A stretch of 64,000 bases of DNA from SCUD01 sp036824505 (GTDB lineage Bacteria; Pseudomonadota; Gammaproteobacteria; Steroidobacterales; Steroidobacteraceae). The DNA lies in the NCBI GenBank assembly GCA_036824505.1, contig DAITAA010000004.1, forward strand, positions 85,227 to 149,226, in the 5' to 3' direction. The notes under the pieces are model-generated. The model was not told the DNA's origin. It saw only the letters and a program-made list of their open reading frames with translations, and ran no database searches. Positions 8,775 through 16,933 of this stretch are shown piece by piece. Each line of letters starts with the position of its first letter. Position 1 is the first letter of the stretch. Position numbers and translations under genes: made by a program.

Positions 8775-8965
8775 GTCGGACTCCTCTCGAGGGAGCCTTG
8801 TTGACCGGCCCGGACAAGCGTTTTCGGCCCCCTGTCACGCCTGCCGTGCGTAAGCGTAGCACCTGCCGCCGGACGCGCAACATATTGGCTGTCCGGAGCG
8901 TCTTGCGCCCATTTGGGGTCGCTGCCTGAGCGCAATAATGGTTCCCAACTGGTTATCATTGGTTG
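8775..8965. promoter_or_regulatory. Divergent intergenic region between the TonB receptor and prpB
   Basis: 191 bases with starts facing outward, so it must hold promoters for both directions. A possible -10 (TATCAT, 8954-8959) sits close to prpB, but I could not pair it with a convincing -35. A 6-bp inverted repeat (CCGGAC ... GTCCGG) spans roughly 8870-8897 and could be an operator or a chance GC match. No PrpR-like regulator gene is adjacent. Confidence 0.35.
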
Positions 8966-9853
8966 ATGCCGACCCTCTCCGCCGGACACAGATTTCGCGC
9001 CGCCGTCGAAAGCGAACGGCCGCTGCAGGTCATCGGCACAATCAATGCTTTCAGCGCATTGCTCGCAGCCAGCAGTGGTTTCCGAGCGATCTACCTGTCG
9101 GGCGCCGGTGTCGCCAATGCCTCCTTCGGCCTGCCCGACCTCGGCGTCACGACTCTAAATGACGTCTGTGAGGATGCTCGCCGCATCACCGGCGCGAGCG
9201 AGCTGCCGCTTCTCGTTGACGCGGATACGGGCTGGGGCGCCGCCTTTTCCATCGCGCGGACGACTCGTGACCTGATCCGCGCGGGCGCCGCGGCCATGCA
9301 CATCGAGGACCAGGTGCAGGCCAAGCGCTGCGGCCACCGCCCGGGCAAAGCGCTGGTCGCGCGCGAGGAAATGGTGGATCGTATCCGTGCGGCAGTCGAC
9401 GCGCGCTCCGATCCAGGTTTCGTCGTAATGGCGCGCACCGATGCGCATGCGGTCGAAGGCCAGCAGGCTGCAATCGAACGCGCGGCGAGTTATGTCGAAG
9501 CTGGCGCCGACATGATCTTCGCCGAGGCGCTGACCACACTCGATGAATACCGGCAGTTCACGCACGCGATCGACGTGCCGGTACTTGCCAACATCACCGA
9601 ATACGGCCGCACTCCCCTGTTCAGCGTTGCGGAACTGCGCGATGCTGGCCTGCGGCTCGTGCTCTATCCCCTGTCAGCATTCCGCGCCATGTGTCGCGCG
9701 ACAGTCACCGTCTACGATGCGATTCGCCGCAACGGAACCCAGCGTGCGGTGCTCGATCAGATGCAGACGCGCGCGGAACTGTACGAAGTGCTCGGTTACC
9801 ACGAGTACGAGCGCAAACTTGACGAACTCTTCAAGGGCGACCGGGAGTCATGA
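8966..9853 (+). CDS. prpB: 2-methylisocitrate lyase
   Basis: 295 residues of the isocitrate lyase/PEP mutase barrel. It splits 2-methylisocitrate into pyruvate and succinate, the last step of the methylcitrate cycle for propionyl-CoA. The catalytic loop KRCGHRPGKALV (about 113-124) contains the essential Cys. Metal-binding LLVDADTGWG (about 82-91) and MHIEDQ (about 105-110) are present, with MARTDAHAVEG downstream. ATG 8966 was chosen; a TTG immediately upstream is less likely. It is the first gene of prpB-prpC-prpD, overlapping the following frame by an ATGA. Confidence 0.92.
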   Translation: MPTLSAGHRFRAAVESERPLQVIGTINAFSALLAASSGFRAIYLSGAGVANASFGLPDLGVTTLNDVCEDARRITGASELPLLVDADTGWGAAFSIARTTRDLIRAGAAAMHIEDQVQAKRCGHRPGKALVAREEMVDRIRAAVDARSDPGFVVMARTDAHAVEGQQAAIERAASYVEAGADMIFAEALTTLDEYRQFTHAIDVPVLANITEYGRTPLFSVAELRDAGLRLVLYPLSAFRAMCRATVTVYDAIRRNGTQRAVLDQMQTRAELYEVLGYHEYERKLDELFKGDRES

Positions 9854-9855
9854 CC

Positions 9856-11007
9856 ATGGCAGCCGAGGATGCGGTGACCGTCAAGCCGAAGAAATCCGTC
9901 GCATTGTCCGGGGTAGTGGCCGGCAATACGGCGATTTGCACCGTTGGCCGCAGTGGCAACGACCTGCACTACCGCGGTTACGACATTCTGGATATCGCAG
10001 AGTCCTGCGAATTCGAGGAGATTGCGCATCTGCTGGTGCACGGCAAGCTGCCGAACACTGCGGAATTGCTCGCTTACAAAGCGCGCCTGCGCGGGATGCG
10101 GGGGCTGTCGAACCGCTTGCGCGCCGTGCTCGAATTGCTGCCGGTCACCACTCATCCGATGGATGTGCTGCGCACCGGGGTATCGGAACTCGGCTGCGAG
10201 GCGCCGGAGGATCCGCCACACACCATTGCGGGCGCACGGAACATCGTGGACAAACTCGTCGCCTCGGTAGGTTCGATGCTCTGCTACTGGTATCACTATG
10301 CAAGATCCGCGCGGCGCATCGAGGTCGAGACCGACGATGATTCCGCCGGAGGGCACTTCCTTCACATGCTGCACGGCAAGACGCCGCCGGCGACCTGGGT
10401 GCGGGCAATGCACACTTCGCTGATCCTCTACGCCGAGCACGAGTTCAATGCCTCCACTTTCGCGGCGCGCGTGATCGCCGGTACCGGCTCGGACATGTAT
10501 TCCTGCATCGCGGGCGCGATTGGCGCACTGCGCGGTCCGAAGCATGGCGGCGCCAACGAGGTTGCTCTCGAGATTCAGCAACGCTACCGCAATGCCGATG
10601 AGGCCGAGCGGGACATCCGGCGGCGGGTCGAGGCGAAGGAAGTCATCATCGGATTCGGCCATCCTGTTTACACGATCTCTGATCCGCGCAATGCGGTGAT
10701 CAAGCGGGTTGCCGCGGGTCTTTCGGCTGAGGTCGGCGATGATCGCTTGTACCGCATCGCGGAACGGATCGAATCCGTGATGTGGGAAATCAAGCGCATG
10801 TTTCCCAATCTCGACTGGTTCAGCGCCGTCGCTTACCACCTGATGGGCGTGCCGACCGCGATGTTCACGCCGCTGTTCGTGATCTCGCGCACGACAGGCT
10901 GGGGCGCGCATGTGATCGAGCAACGCCAGGACGGCAAGATCATCCGCCCAAGCGCGAACTACACAGGGCCGGAACCGCGCAAGGTTCCACCCGCGGACCA
11001 GCGCTGA
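9856..11007 (+). CDS. prpC: 2-methylcitrate synthase
   Basis: About 383 residues of the citrate synthase family. It condenses propionyl-CoA with oxaloacetate to 2-methylcitrate. Catalytic landmarks: GPKHGGANEVAL (His), GFGHPVYTISDPR (His, substrate-binding Arg), and DWFSAVAYHLMGVP (Asp) near residue 318. The early segment CTVGRSGNDLHYRGYDI is typical of PrpC-type short citrate synthases. ATG 9850 overlaps the prpB stop, but the GGGAG at 9843-9847 is correctly spaced only from the next in-frame ATG at 9856, so I use that. Gene order with prpB and prpD separates it from gltA. Confidence 0.9.
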   Translation: MAAEDAVTVKPKKSVALSGVVAGNTAICTVGRSGNDLHYRGYDILDIAESCEFEEIAHLLVHGKLPNTAELLAYKARLRGMRGLSNRLRAVLELLPVTTHPMDVLRTGVSELGCEAPEDPPHTIAGARNIVDKLVASVGSMLCYWYHYARSARRIEVETDDDSAGGHFLHMLHGKTPPATWVRAMHTSLILYAEHEFNASTFAARVIAGTGSDMYSCIAGAIGALRGPKHGGANEVALEIQQRYRNADEAERDIRRRVEAKEVIIGFGHPVYTISDPRNAVIKRVAAGLSAEVGDDRLYRIAERIESVMWEIKRMFPNLDWFSAVAYHLMGVPTAMFTPLFVISRTTGWGAHVIEQRQDGKIIRPSANYTGPEPRKVPPADQR

Positions 11008-11017
11008 GCGTGCCCGA

Positions 11018-12469
11018 ATGAGCCACCGTGACAGCCGGTCGGCCGAGCGCCCGCCTCCGGACCGGGTCCTCGTGGATATCGCCAGTTATGCCCGCGATGC
11101 GGTCATCGAAAGCCCGATTGCCTACGAGACGGCGCGCTACTGCCTGATGGATACTCTGGCTTGCGGGTTTCAGGCACTCGCCTATCCGGCCTGCACGCGC
11201 CTGCTGGGTCCGGTCGTGCCGGGCGCGACCATGGCCGGTGGCGCGCGGGTGCCCGGCACGAGTTATGAGCTCGATCCGGTGCAGGCCGCGTTCAATATCG
11301 GGGCGATGATCCGCTGGCTCGATTTCAACGACACCTGGCTCGCGGCCGAATGGGGACATCCATCCGACAACCTTGGCGGAATCCTCGCGATCGCCGACTG
11401 GCTGTCGCGCAAGGCAAGCGCCGAGGGTGGCAAGCCGCTTTTGGTGCGCGACCTGCTGACCGCAATGATCAAGGCCCACGAGATCCAGGGCGTCACGGCG
11501 CTGGAGAATTCCTTCAATCGCGTAGGTCTGGATCACGTGCTGCTGGTGCGCGTCGCGACGACAGCCGTGACTACGGCGATGCTCGGCGGCGCGAGCGAAC
11601 AGATCATCAATGCGGTTTCGAACGCCTGGATCGACGGCGGAGCGCTTCGGACTTATCGGCATGCTCCGAATACCGGCTCGCGCAAGAGTTGGGCGGCCGG
11701 CGATGCCACAAGCCGCGGCCTGCGCCATGCGTTGATTGCGATGAGGGGCGAAATGGGTTATCCGTCGGCCCTGTCGGCGCCCAAGTGGGGCTTCTACGAC
11801 GTGCTGTTCAAGGGAAAGCCTTTCATCTTCAATCAGCCGTTTGGCTGCTATGTGATGGAAAACGTGCTGTTCAAGATCAGTTATCCTGCCGAGTTCCACG
11901 CCCAAACGGCGGTCGAATGTGCCATGCAACTCCATCCGGAGGTCAAAGGCCGGCTCGACTCGATCGAGCGCATCATCATTGAAACGCAGGAACCGGGTGT
12001 GCGAATCATCGACAAGACCGGTCCACTCGGCAATCCTGCGGATCGCGATCATTGCATCCAGTACATGGTCGCGATACCGCTGATCTTCGGCCGACTGGGT
12101 GCGGAGGACTATGAGGACGGCGTCGCTGGCGATCCACGCATCGACCGACTGCGCGCATGCATGCAGGTTCGCGAGAATCCGCAGTTCACGGCGGACTACT
12201 ACGCCCCGGAAAAACGCTACATCGGCAACGCAATCCAGGTGTTCTTCACGGACGGCAGCAAGACGCGGCGAGTCCAGGTCGACTTTCCAATCGGGCACCG
12301 CAAGCGGCGCATCGAGGGCTACCCCTTGCTGGTCCGCAAATTCGGGTCATCGGTTGCGGCCCTGTTCCCGGATCGACAGTGCCGTCGGATCGAAGCGCTG
12401 TTCGCAGATGCCGCGCGGCTCGACGCAACCCCCGTGGATGATTTTGTCGCACACCTGGTGCGCAACTGA
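11018..12469 (+). CDS. prpD: 2-methylcitrate dehydratase
   Basis: 483 residues of the MmgE/PrpD family, close to the usual PrpD length. It dehydrates 2-methylcitrate to 2-methyl-cis-aconitate without an Fe-S cluster. Family hallmarks visible: MIRWLDFNDTWLAAEWGHPS near residue 90, AHEIQGV near 153, NAWIDGGALRTYRHAPNTG near 202, and RKSWAAGDATSRGLRHAL after it. It starts 10 bases after prpC. No acnD/prpF pair or prpE follows, so 2-methyl-cis-aconitate hydration to methylisocitrate must rely on an aconitase elsewhere. Confidence 0.9.
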   Translation: MSHRDSRSAERPPPDRVLVDIASYARDAVIESPIAYETARYCLMDTLACGFQALAYPACTRLLGPVVPGATMAGGARVPGTSYELDPVQAAFNIGAMIRWLDFNDTWLAAEWGHPSDNLGGILAIADWLSRKASAEGGKPLLVRDLLTAMIKAHEIQGVTALENSFNRVGLDHVLLVRVATTAVTTAMLGGASEQIINAVSNAWIDGGALRTYRHAPNTGSRKSWAAGDATSRGLRHALIAMRGEMGYPSALSAPKWGFYDVLFKGKPFIFNQPFGCYVMENVLFKISYPAEFHAQTAVECAMQLHPEVKGRLDSIERIIIETQEPGVRIIDKTGPLGNPADRDHCIQYMVAIPLIFGRLGAEDYEDGVAGDPRIDRLRACMQVRENPQFTADYYAPEKRYIGNAIQVFFTDGSKTRRVQVDFPIGHRKRRIEGYPLLVRKFGSSVAALFPDRQCRRIEALFADAARLDATPVDDFVAHLVRN

Positions 12470-12485
12470 TCAGACGCTGTCGCCT

Positions 12486-12872
12486 TCAGTCGTCAAACAT
12501 CGAAAGCTGGCCGCGACCGGTCGTTCGGCCCGTCTGCCTGCGGCGTCCGGACCGCGCCGGCCGCACGACGTTTCCCGCCCGCGCTTCGGCACCGCCGAGC
12601 GTCGCCACGAATCCCGCAAGTTCCTCGAATACGCCTGCCCGCACGGCGTAAATCACGAAGCGACCCCGGGTGCGGGCCTCGAGGATCCCAGCGCGGCTGA
12701 GTTCCTTGAGGTGGAATGACAAGGTGGATGCCGGACAACGCAGGGCACGCGCGATCTCGCCAGCCGCCAGGCCTTTTGCACCTGCCTCGGCAACTGCCGC
12801 GACGATACCCAGGCGCGTCGGCTGTGCGAGCGCTCCGAGGATCTGCACGTGTCGATTCGCGGCGTGATTCAT
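12486..12872 (-). CDS. ArsR/SmtB-family HTH transcriptional regulator
   Basis: About 128 residues with one winged helix-turn-helix. LGALAQPTRLGIVAAVAEAG begins the fold, LAAGEIARAL is helix 2, and CPASTLSFHLKELSRAGILEA (about 45-65) is the recognition helix and following turn. RFVIYAVRAGVFEELAGFV is the wing and C-terminal helix. There is no N-terminal ELCVCDL-type metal site, so sensing is unknown. A C-terminal Arg-rich tail ends QLSMFDD. ATG 12872 (MNHAANRH) was preferred over a codon at 12932 because the fold begins just after it. It converges on prpD; regulation of prp is possible but not shown. Confidence 0.83.
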   Translation of the reverse strand: MNHAANRHVQILGALAQPTRLGIVAAVAEAGAKGLAAGEIARALRCPASTLSFHLKELSRAGILEARTRGRFVIYAVRAGVFEELAGFVATLGGAEARAGNVVRPARSGRRRQTGRTTGRGQLSMFDD

Positions 12873-13101
12873 CGCCCGCTGTCCCAACAACATTCTTGGA
12901 AGTATAGAACCTAATTTCTTGAACCAGCGCAAGAAACGCGCAGTTGGTTACTTCACATTTCCAGAAATCGCGCTATATTCGGTGCGTATCGATTTGAAAG
13001 ACCGGGGATCTGTCAGTCGATACACGGTGCCTTTGCTTCAATTTCAGGATTTTTCCATTGCACTCGAACTAGTTGATTAATCAGGGAGTTACGGACACCG
13101 T
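12873..13101. promoter_or_regulatory. Divergent intergenic region, arsR-type regulator / 140-residue gene
   Basis: 229 bases between outward-facing starts, less GC-rich than the surroundings. A -10-like TATATT lies near 12972-12977 on the plus strand, and an imperfect dyad ATTTCcaGAAAT sits just upstream, near 12957-12968. The dyad could be an operator for the adjacent HTH protein, which is inference only. GGGAG at 13084-13088 precedes the plus-strand ATG at a rather long distance. Confidence 0.35.
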
Positions 13102-13524
13102 ATGAGTGCTGCCGCCTGGGAGAACTTTCATAAGGCCACGCTTGAGCTGGCCAAGTCTGCTGCACTAAAACAAAGGCTTACAGACGCTTTCTCGCGTTAT
13201 CTGCAGGACATGCCGGCGTCCGAGATGCCCGGCGAGCTGCGCGGTGACTTCGAGGCGCTGTGCAAACGCATGACCCACATATGCCCCATGCGCGGTGAGA
13301 CCGCCGTGGTTGCGACCGTACGCAAGATGTCACTCGACGAGGCCGATGCCTGCGCCGCACGGATCGTGGCATTGCTGGGCGCCCTGCACCGTGCAAAGGC
13401 CGTTGACAGCGGTGCCACCGGGAACCGCCCGATTGGGGATCTCGGCAATGGCGGCCAGTGGCCAAAATCGCCCACGGAGGCAACCGCCCGCGTCCCGACT
13501 TTGATCAGCGTCAATCGGGTTTGA
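13102..13524 (+). CDS. Conserved protein of unknown function (140 aa)
   Basis: A 140-residue soluble, mostly helical protein starting MSAAAWENFHKATLELAKSA. It continues with LKQRLTDAFSRYLQDM and HICPMRGETAVVATVRKMS. From memory, the core (F-H-K-A-T-L-E-L-A-K, then an R-G-E-x-A-V-x-A-T-V-R-K-M motif) recurs in uncharacterised gammaproteobacterial proteins. The last 30 residues look low-complexity and poorly conserved. Its end overlaps the convergent TIR-like gene by 14 bases. No function can be stated. Confidence 0.65.
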   Translation: MSAAAWENFHKATLELAKSAALKQRLTDAFSRYLQDMPASEMPGELRGDFEALCKRMTHICPMRGETAVVATVRKMSLDEADACAARIVALLGALHRAKAVDSGATGNRPIGDLGNGGQWPKSPTEATARVPTLISVNRV

Positions 13525-13966
13525 AGTCAATAACGTCCCAGCGGGTCGTGTCCTCGTGACGGGCGTGCTGGCGGATCGCGTCCGCCATGTCGCGTCCATT
13601 CCAGCCAATAACCGCGTCCGCCAGATCGCGCAGCTGCTTTGGGACCGGCTTGTCGGTCCCAAATGGCTCCATGATCAGCACCGGCTTCTCGCTGGCCTTG
13701 CCGTAGATGGCCTGAAACTCGATCAGGATCGGGTCCCGCGAATGCAGGGAACTCAGTAGGACGACGACTTCGGCCTTGTCAATCTGCTTGCGCAGGTCCT
13801 CCTTCAGTGCCTCCCGCTCCATGCTGCGGGGCGGCTTGTCCGGCGTCGCGCAATTTGTGTAGAAGAAGTTGATCGCGCTCTCAAGGTACTCGAAAACCCG
13901 GAAATAGGCTTCGTCCGGCGCATAGAGATGGCTCACAAAGAGCCGGATTGGGTTGGTTTCCGACAT
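13511..13966 (-). CDS. TIR-like protein of the ThsB/MTH538 (TIR_2) type
   Basis: About 151 residues forming one compact alpha/beta domain. The N-terminal IRLFVSHLYAPDEAYFRVF (about 7-25) resembles the FISHS...D strand-loop of ThsB-like TIR domains. FFYTNCATPDKPP (about 35-47) matches the aromatic-NYSVP-like loop, and LKEDLRKQIDKAEVVVLLSS (about 55-74) is the central helix and strand. EFQAIYGKASEKPVLIMEPFG follows. In Thoeris defence such proteins make an NAD-derived signal; no ThsA is next door, so defence is inference. ATG 13966 (MSETNPIRLF) is preferred to an upstream codon at 14050. It is divergent from the EEP gene. Confidence 0.6.
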   Translation of the reverse strand: MSETNPIRLFVSHLYAPDEAYFRVFEYLESAINFFYTNCATPDKPPRSMEREALKEDLRKQIDKAEVVVLLSSLHSRDPILIEFQAIYGKASEKPVLIMEPFGTDKPVPKQLRDLADAVIGWNGRDMADAIRQHARHEDTTRWDVIDFKPD

Positions 13967-14036
13967 GGATCGCGCCTCCGGCAAGCATCCTGAGCCTAGA
14001 ATACGTCTTTTACCGCCCAGCAGGTACAAGCGCCAA

Positions 14037-14816
14037 GTGCGACTGCTCACTTACAACATCCGCTACGCAACCGGAACCGGTCCGGCATTTCACCTGCCCG
14101 TGCCCGGCGCGGGCTATCTGCGAAGCAGCCGCCAGGTCCTCGAACGAATCACGGACTTCATACGCGAGCGGGACCCCGATGTGGTCGGGCTCATCGAAGT
14201 GGATACCGGTTCGATACGCAGCGGCATGGTCAATCAGGCGGAGTTCATCGCGAGCCATCTGGCGCATTACTCGATCTACCAGTGCAAGTACGGCGAGGAT
14301 TCGCTGAATCAGTACATGCCGATCGTGCGCAAGCAGGCCAATGCCTTCCTGGCCGCGCCACGGGTTCACGGCGAGCGCTTCCACTACTTCGATACTGGGA
14401 TCAAGAAACTGATCATTGAGCTCGAACTCGATGATCTCGCCATCTTTCTGGTGCATCTGTCGCTGAAATTCCGACATCGCCATTCCCAATTGCGCCACTT
14501 GCATCAGCTGGTGTGCCGCCAGTCGAAGCCGGTCATCGTCGCCGGTGATTTCAACACCTTCTGGGGCGAGCACGAGATCTACCTCTTCATGCAGGCCGCA
14601 GGATTGCGCAGCGCAAATGTCGCGGGTCTTCCTTCCTACCCGAGCCGCTGGCCGCGCAAGGAACTTGATTTCATCCTGTATGGCGAAGGCATCGTGCCCA
14701 CCGGTTTCGACATCCCGACCGTCCCACTGTCCGACCACCTGCCACTGGTGTTCGATTTCGAAGTGCAACCGCAGAAGGTGCGGGTCGCGGATCCCGCCGT
14801 TGAGGCCAGGGCCTGA
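14037..14816 (+). CDS. Endonuclease/exonuclease/phosphatase (EEP) family protein
   Basis: About 259 residues with the DNase I-like fold. It begins VRLLTYNIRYATGTG (metal-binding Asn). DVVGLIEVDTGSIRSG carries the catalytic Glu, PVIVAGDFNTFWGEHE carries the Asp-x-Asn pair, ELDFILY the Asp, and VPLSDHLPLVFDF the terminal Asp-His. All catalytic residues look intact, so it should cut a phosphodiester or phosphate monoester; substrate unknown. The GTG at 14037 is the family-typical start and leaves about 70 bases for divergent promoters. An ATG at 13965 would overlap the TIR-like gene's start. Confidence 0.75.
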   Translation: MRLLTYNIRYATGTGPAFHLPVPGAGYLRSSRQVLERITDFIRERDPDVVGLIEVDTGSIRSGMVNQAEFIASHLAHYSIYQCKYGEDSLNQYMPIVRKQANAFLAAPRVHGERFHYFDTGIKKLIIELELDDLAIFLVHLSLKFRHRHSQLRHLHQLVCRQSKPVIVAGDFNTFWGEHEIYLFMQAAGLRSANVAGLPSYPSRWPRKELDFILYGEGIVPTGFDIPTVPLSDHLPLVFDFEVQPQKVRVADPAVEARA

Positions 14817-14861
14817 GCTGCCGGCAGCGTGCATAATTAAATCGTCTTACCGGGAGCCGAT

Positions 14862-16895
14862 ATGACGGAACTGCGCGCCCACTGGCGTCTCGAGACTGAC
14901 AAGGATCAGGTTGCGTGGTTGACCCTGGACCAGCAGGGCAGTAACACGAACACGCTTGGCAGCGAGATCATGGCGCAGCTGGATGCGCGCCTCGCGGAAA
15001 TCGAACGCACGCGGCCGAAGGCACTCGTGATCCGTTCGGGCAAGGACAGCGGCTTCATTGCCGGTGCCGACATCACGGAATTCACCGGCTTCACCGATGT
15101 CGAACAGGCCTATCGCCTGGTTCGAACCGGCCAGCGGGTATTCGACCGCATCGAGGCGCTGCCAATGCCAACCGCCGCCGCGATTCACGGTTTTGCGCTC
15201 GGCGGCGGTCTCGAGCTGACGCTGGCCTGCGACTATCGGGTCTGTGCCGACGATGGCCGCCTGAATCTCGGGCTGCCAGAAGTGCTGCTCGGAATTCACC
15301 CGGGCTTCGGTGGCACGGTCAGGACCCCGCGGCTGATCGGCGCGCCGGCCGCACTTGACTTGATGCTGACCGGCCGCTCCCTGCGTGGCGAGGCCGCGCT
15401 CAAGACTGGACTGATAGACCGGCTGGTGCCGCGCGAGCGGCTGGATGCCACCGCGCGGGAGATCGTGCTGGCGGCGCCCACACCAAAGCGCGCGCCCCTG
15501 ACTCTGCGCCTGCTTAGTCTTCCCCTGCTGCGCTCCATTGTGGCTGCACAGACCCGCAAGCAGGTGGCACGACGCGCAAATCGCGCGCACTACCCCGCCC
15601 CCTACGCGATCATCGATCTCTTTGCGCGGCATGGTGCCCATGGTGCGGTGGCCTATGAAGCGGAAGCGCGCTCGAATGCGTCGCTGTTCCTCAGTGAATC
15701 ATCGCGGAATCTCGTCAGGGTATTCTTCCTGCAGAACCGCCTGAAGGCGCTGGGCGGCAAAGCCGCACGGCGCTTCAACCACGTGCACGTGGTCGGTGCG
15801 GGTGTCATGGGTGGGGACATCGCCGCCTGGTGTGCGGCACGCGGACTGACTGTGACGCTTCAGGACCGCGAAATGAAGTTCATCGACCCGGCGCTCGTCC
15901 GCGCGCGGGATTTCTTTGCCAAGCGAGCACGCGATCCGAAGCAATCGGAGGAGATGGCCGCGCGGCTCTCTGCCGATGTCGAGGGCGCCGGTGCCGCTCG
16001 TGCCGATATGGTGATCGAGGCTATCTTCGAGAATGCCGACGCCAAGCGCGCGTTGTACGCGAAGTTGGAGCCAGGCATGAGACCCGGCGCGCTGCTTGCG
16101 ACGAACACCTCGAGCATCATGCTCGAGGAACTGTCACGCGGGCTCGCGGATCCGGGGCGCCTGGTCGGACTGCATTTCTTCAACCCGGTCGCAAAGATGA
16201 TGCTGGTCGAGGTTATTCGCTCACGCCAGACTCGGGATGACGTCGTGGAGGACACGCTGGCATTCACGCGCAAACTGGACAAATTGCCCCTGCCCTGCCG
16301 CAGCGCGCCCGGCTTCGTGGTGAACCGGATCCTGATGCCATACATGACCGAGGCGATGCTCGCGGCGGATGAAGGCGTGCCGCTCGCGCTGATTGACCGG
16401 ACGGCGACGCAGTTCGGCATGCCGATGGGGCCGATCGAGCTCGCGGACACGGTCGGGCTCGATGTTGCCGCCCATGTCGGGAAGATTCTCGCTGAAGCAT
16501 TTGCCAGGCCGACGCCAAAGAGCGCGGCCGCGCTGGTTGAAGCCGGCAAGCTTGGCCGCAAGACCGGCCAGGGTTTTTACGAGTGGCGCGACGGCAAGCC
16601 GCTTAAGCCCGCGACCAGCGGCGCGGCGCCCGAGGACCTGGAAGACCGGCTGATTCTCCAATACCTCAACGAGGCGGTCGCGTGCCTGCGCGACCATGTC
16701 ATCGACGACGCGGACCTGCTGGATGCCGGCATGATATTCGGCACCGGTTTCGCGCCTTTCCGGGGAGGCCCATTGCACTATGCGCGTGCACGCGGCGTTG
16801 CCGGTATCGTCGCCCGACTCGAGCAGCTTGCCGCACGGCATGGCCCCCGTTTCCGCCCTGATCCGGGCTGGGCGACGCTGTCCGCGCCGCCGTGA
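14862..16895 (+). CDS. fadJ: Bifunctional enoyl-CoA hydratase / 3-hydroxyacyl-CoA dehydrogenase (FadB/FadJ type)
   Basis: 677 residues, the size and order of a FadJ-like multifunctional beta-oxidation enzyme. The N-terminal crotonase domain has GFIAGADITEF (about 64-74) and ALGGGLELTLACDYRV (about 109-124) with the oxyanion Gly residues. The NAD-binding Rossmann motif HVVGAGVMGGDIAAWCAARG is near 308. The dehydrogenase catalytic GLHFFNPVAKMMLVEVI is near 436, followed by two C-terminal 3HCDH helical domains. It hydrates enoyl-CoA and oxidises 3-hydroxyacyl-CoA. No thiolase gene is adjacent. GGGAG, six bases before ATG, is a good ribosome site. fadJ rather than fadB is a guess. Confidence 0.85.
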   Translation: MTELRAHWRLETDKDQVAWLTLDQQGSNTNTLGSEIMAQLDARLAEIERTRPKALVIRSGKDSGFIAGADITEFTGFTDVEQAYRLVRTGQRVFDRIEALPMPTAAAIHGFALGGGLELTLACDYRVCADDGRLNLGLPEVLLGIHPGFGGTVRTPRLIGAPAALDLMLTGRSLRGEAALKTGLIDRLVPRERLDATAREIVLAAPTPKRAPLTLRLLSLPLLRSIVAAQTRKQVARRANRAHYPAPYAIIDLFARHGAHGAVAYEAEARSNASLFLSESSRNLVRVFFLQNRLKALGGKAARRFNHVHVVGAGVMGGDIAAWCAARGLTVTLQDREMKFIDPALVRARDFFAKRARDPKQSEEMAARLSADVEGAGAARADMVIEAIFENADAKRALYAKLEPGMRPGALLATNTSSIMLEELSRGLADPGRLVGLHFFNPVAKMMLVEVIRSRQTRDDVVEDTLAFTRKLDKLPLPCRSAPGFVVNRILMPYMTEAMLAADEGVPLALIDRTATQFGMPMGPIELADTVGLDVAAHVGKILAEAFARPTPKSAAALVEAGKLGRKTGQGFYEWRDGKPLKPATSGAAPEDLEDRLILQYLNEAVACLRDHVIDDADLLDAGMIFGTGFAPFRGGPLHYARARGVAGIVARLEQLAARHGPRFRPDPGWATLSAPP

Positions 16896-16933
16896 AGCCT
16901 GTGATAGATTGCGCCGCATGAAAGATTTTTCGC

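Noticed and set aside
13511..14816. A complete Thoeris system
   Set aside because: No ThsA (SIR2-macro or membrane effector) is adjacent; the defence link stays a hypothesis.
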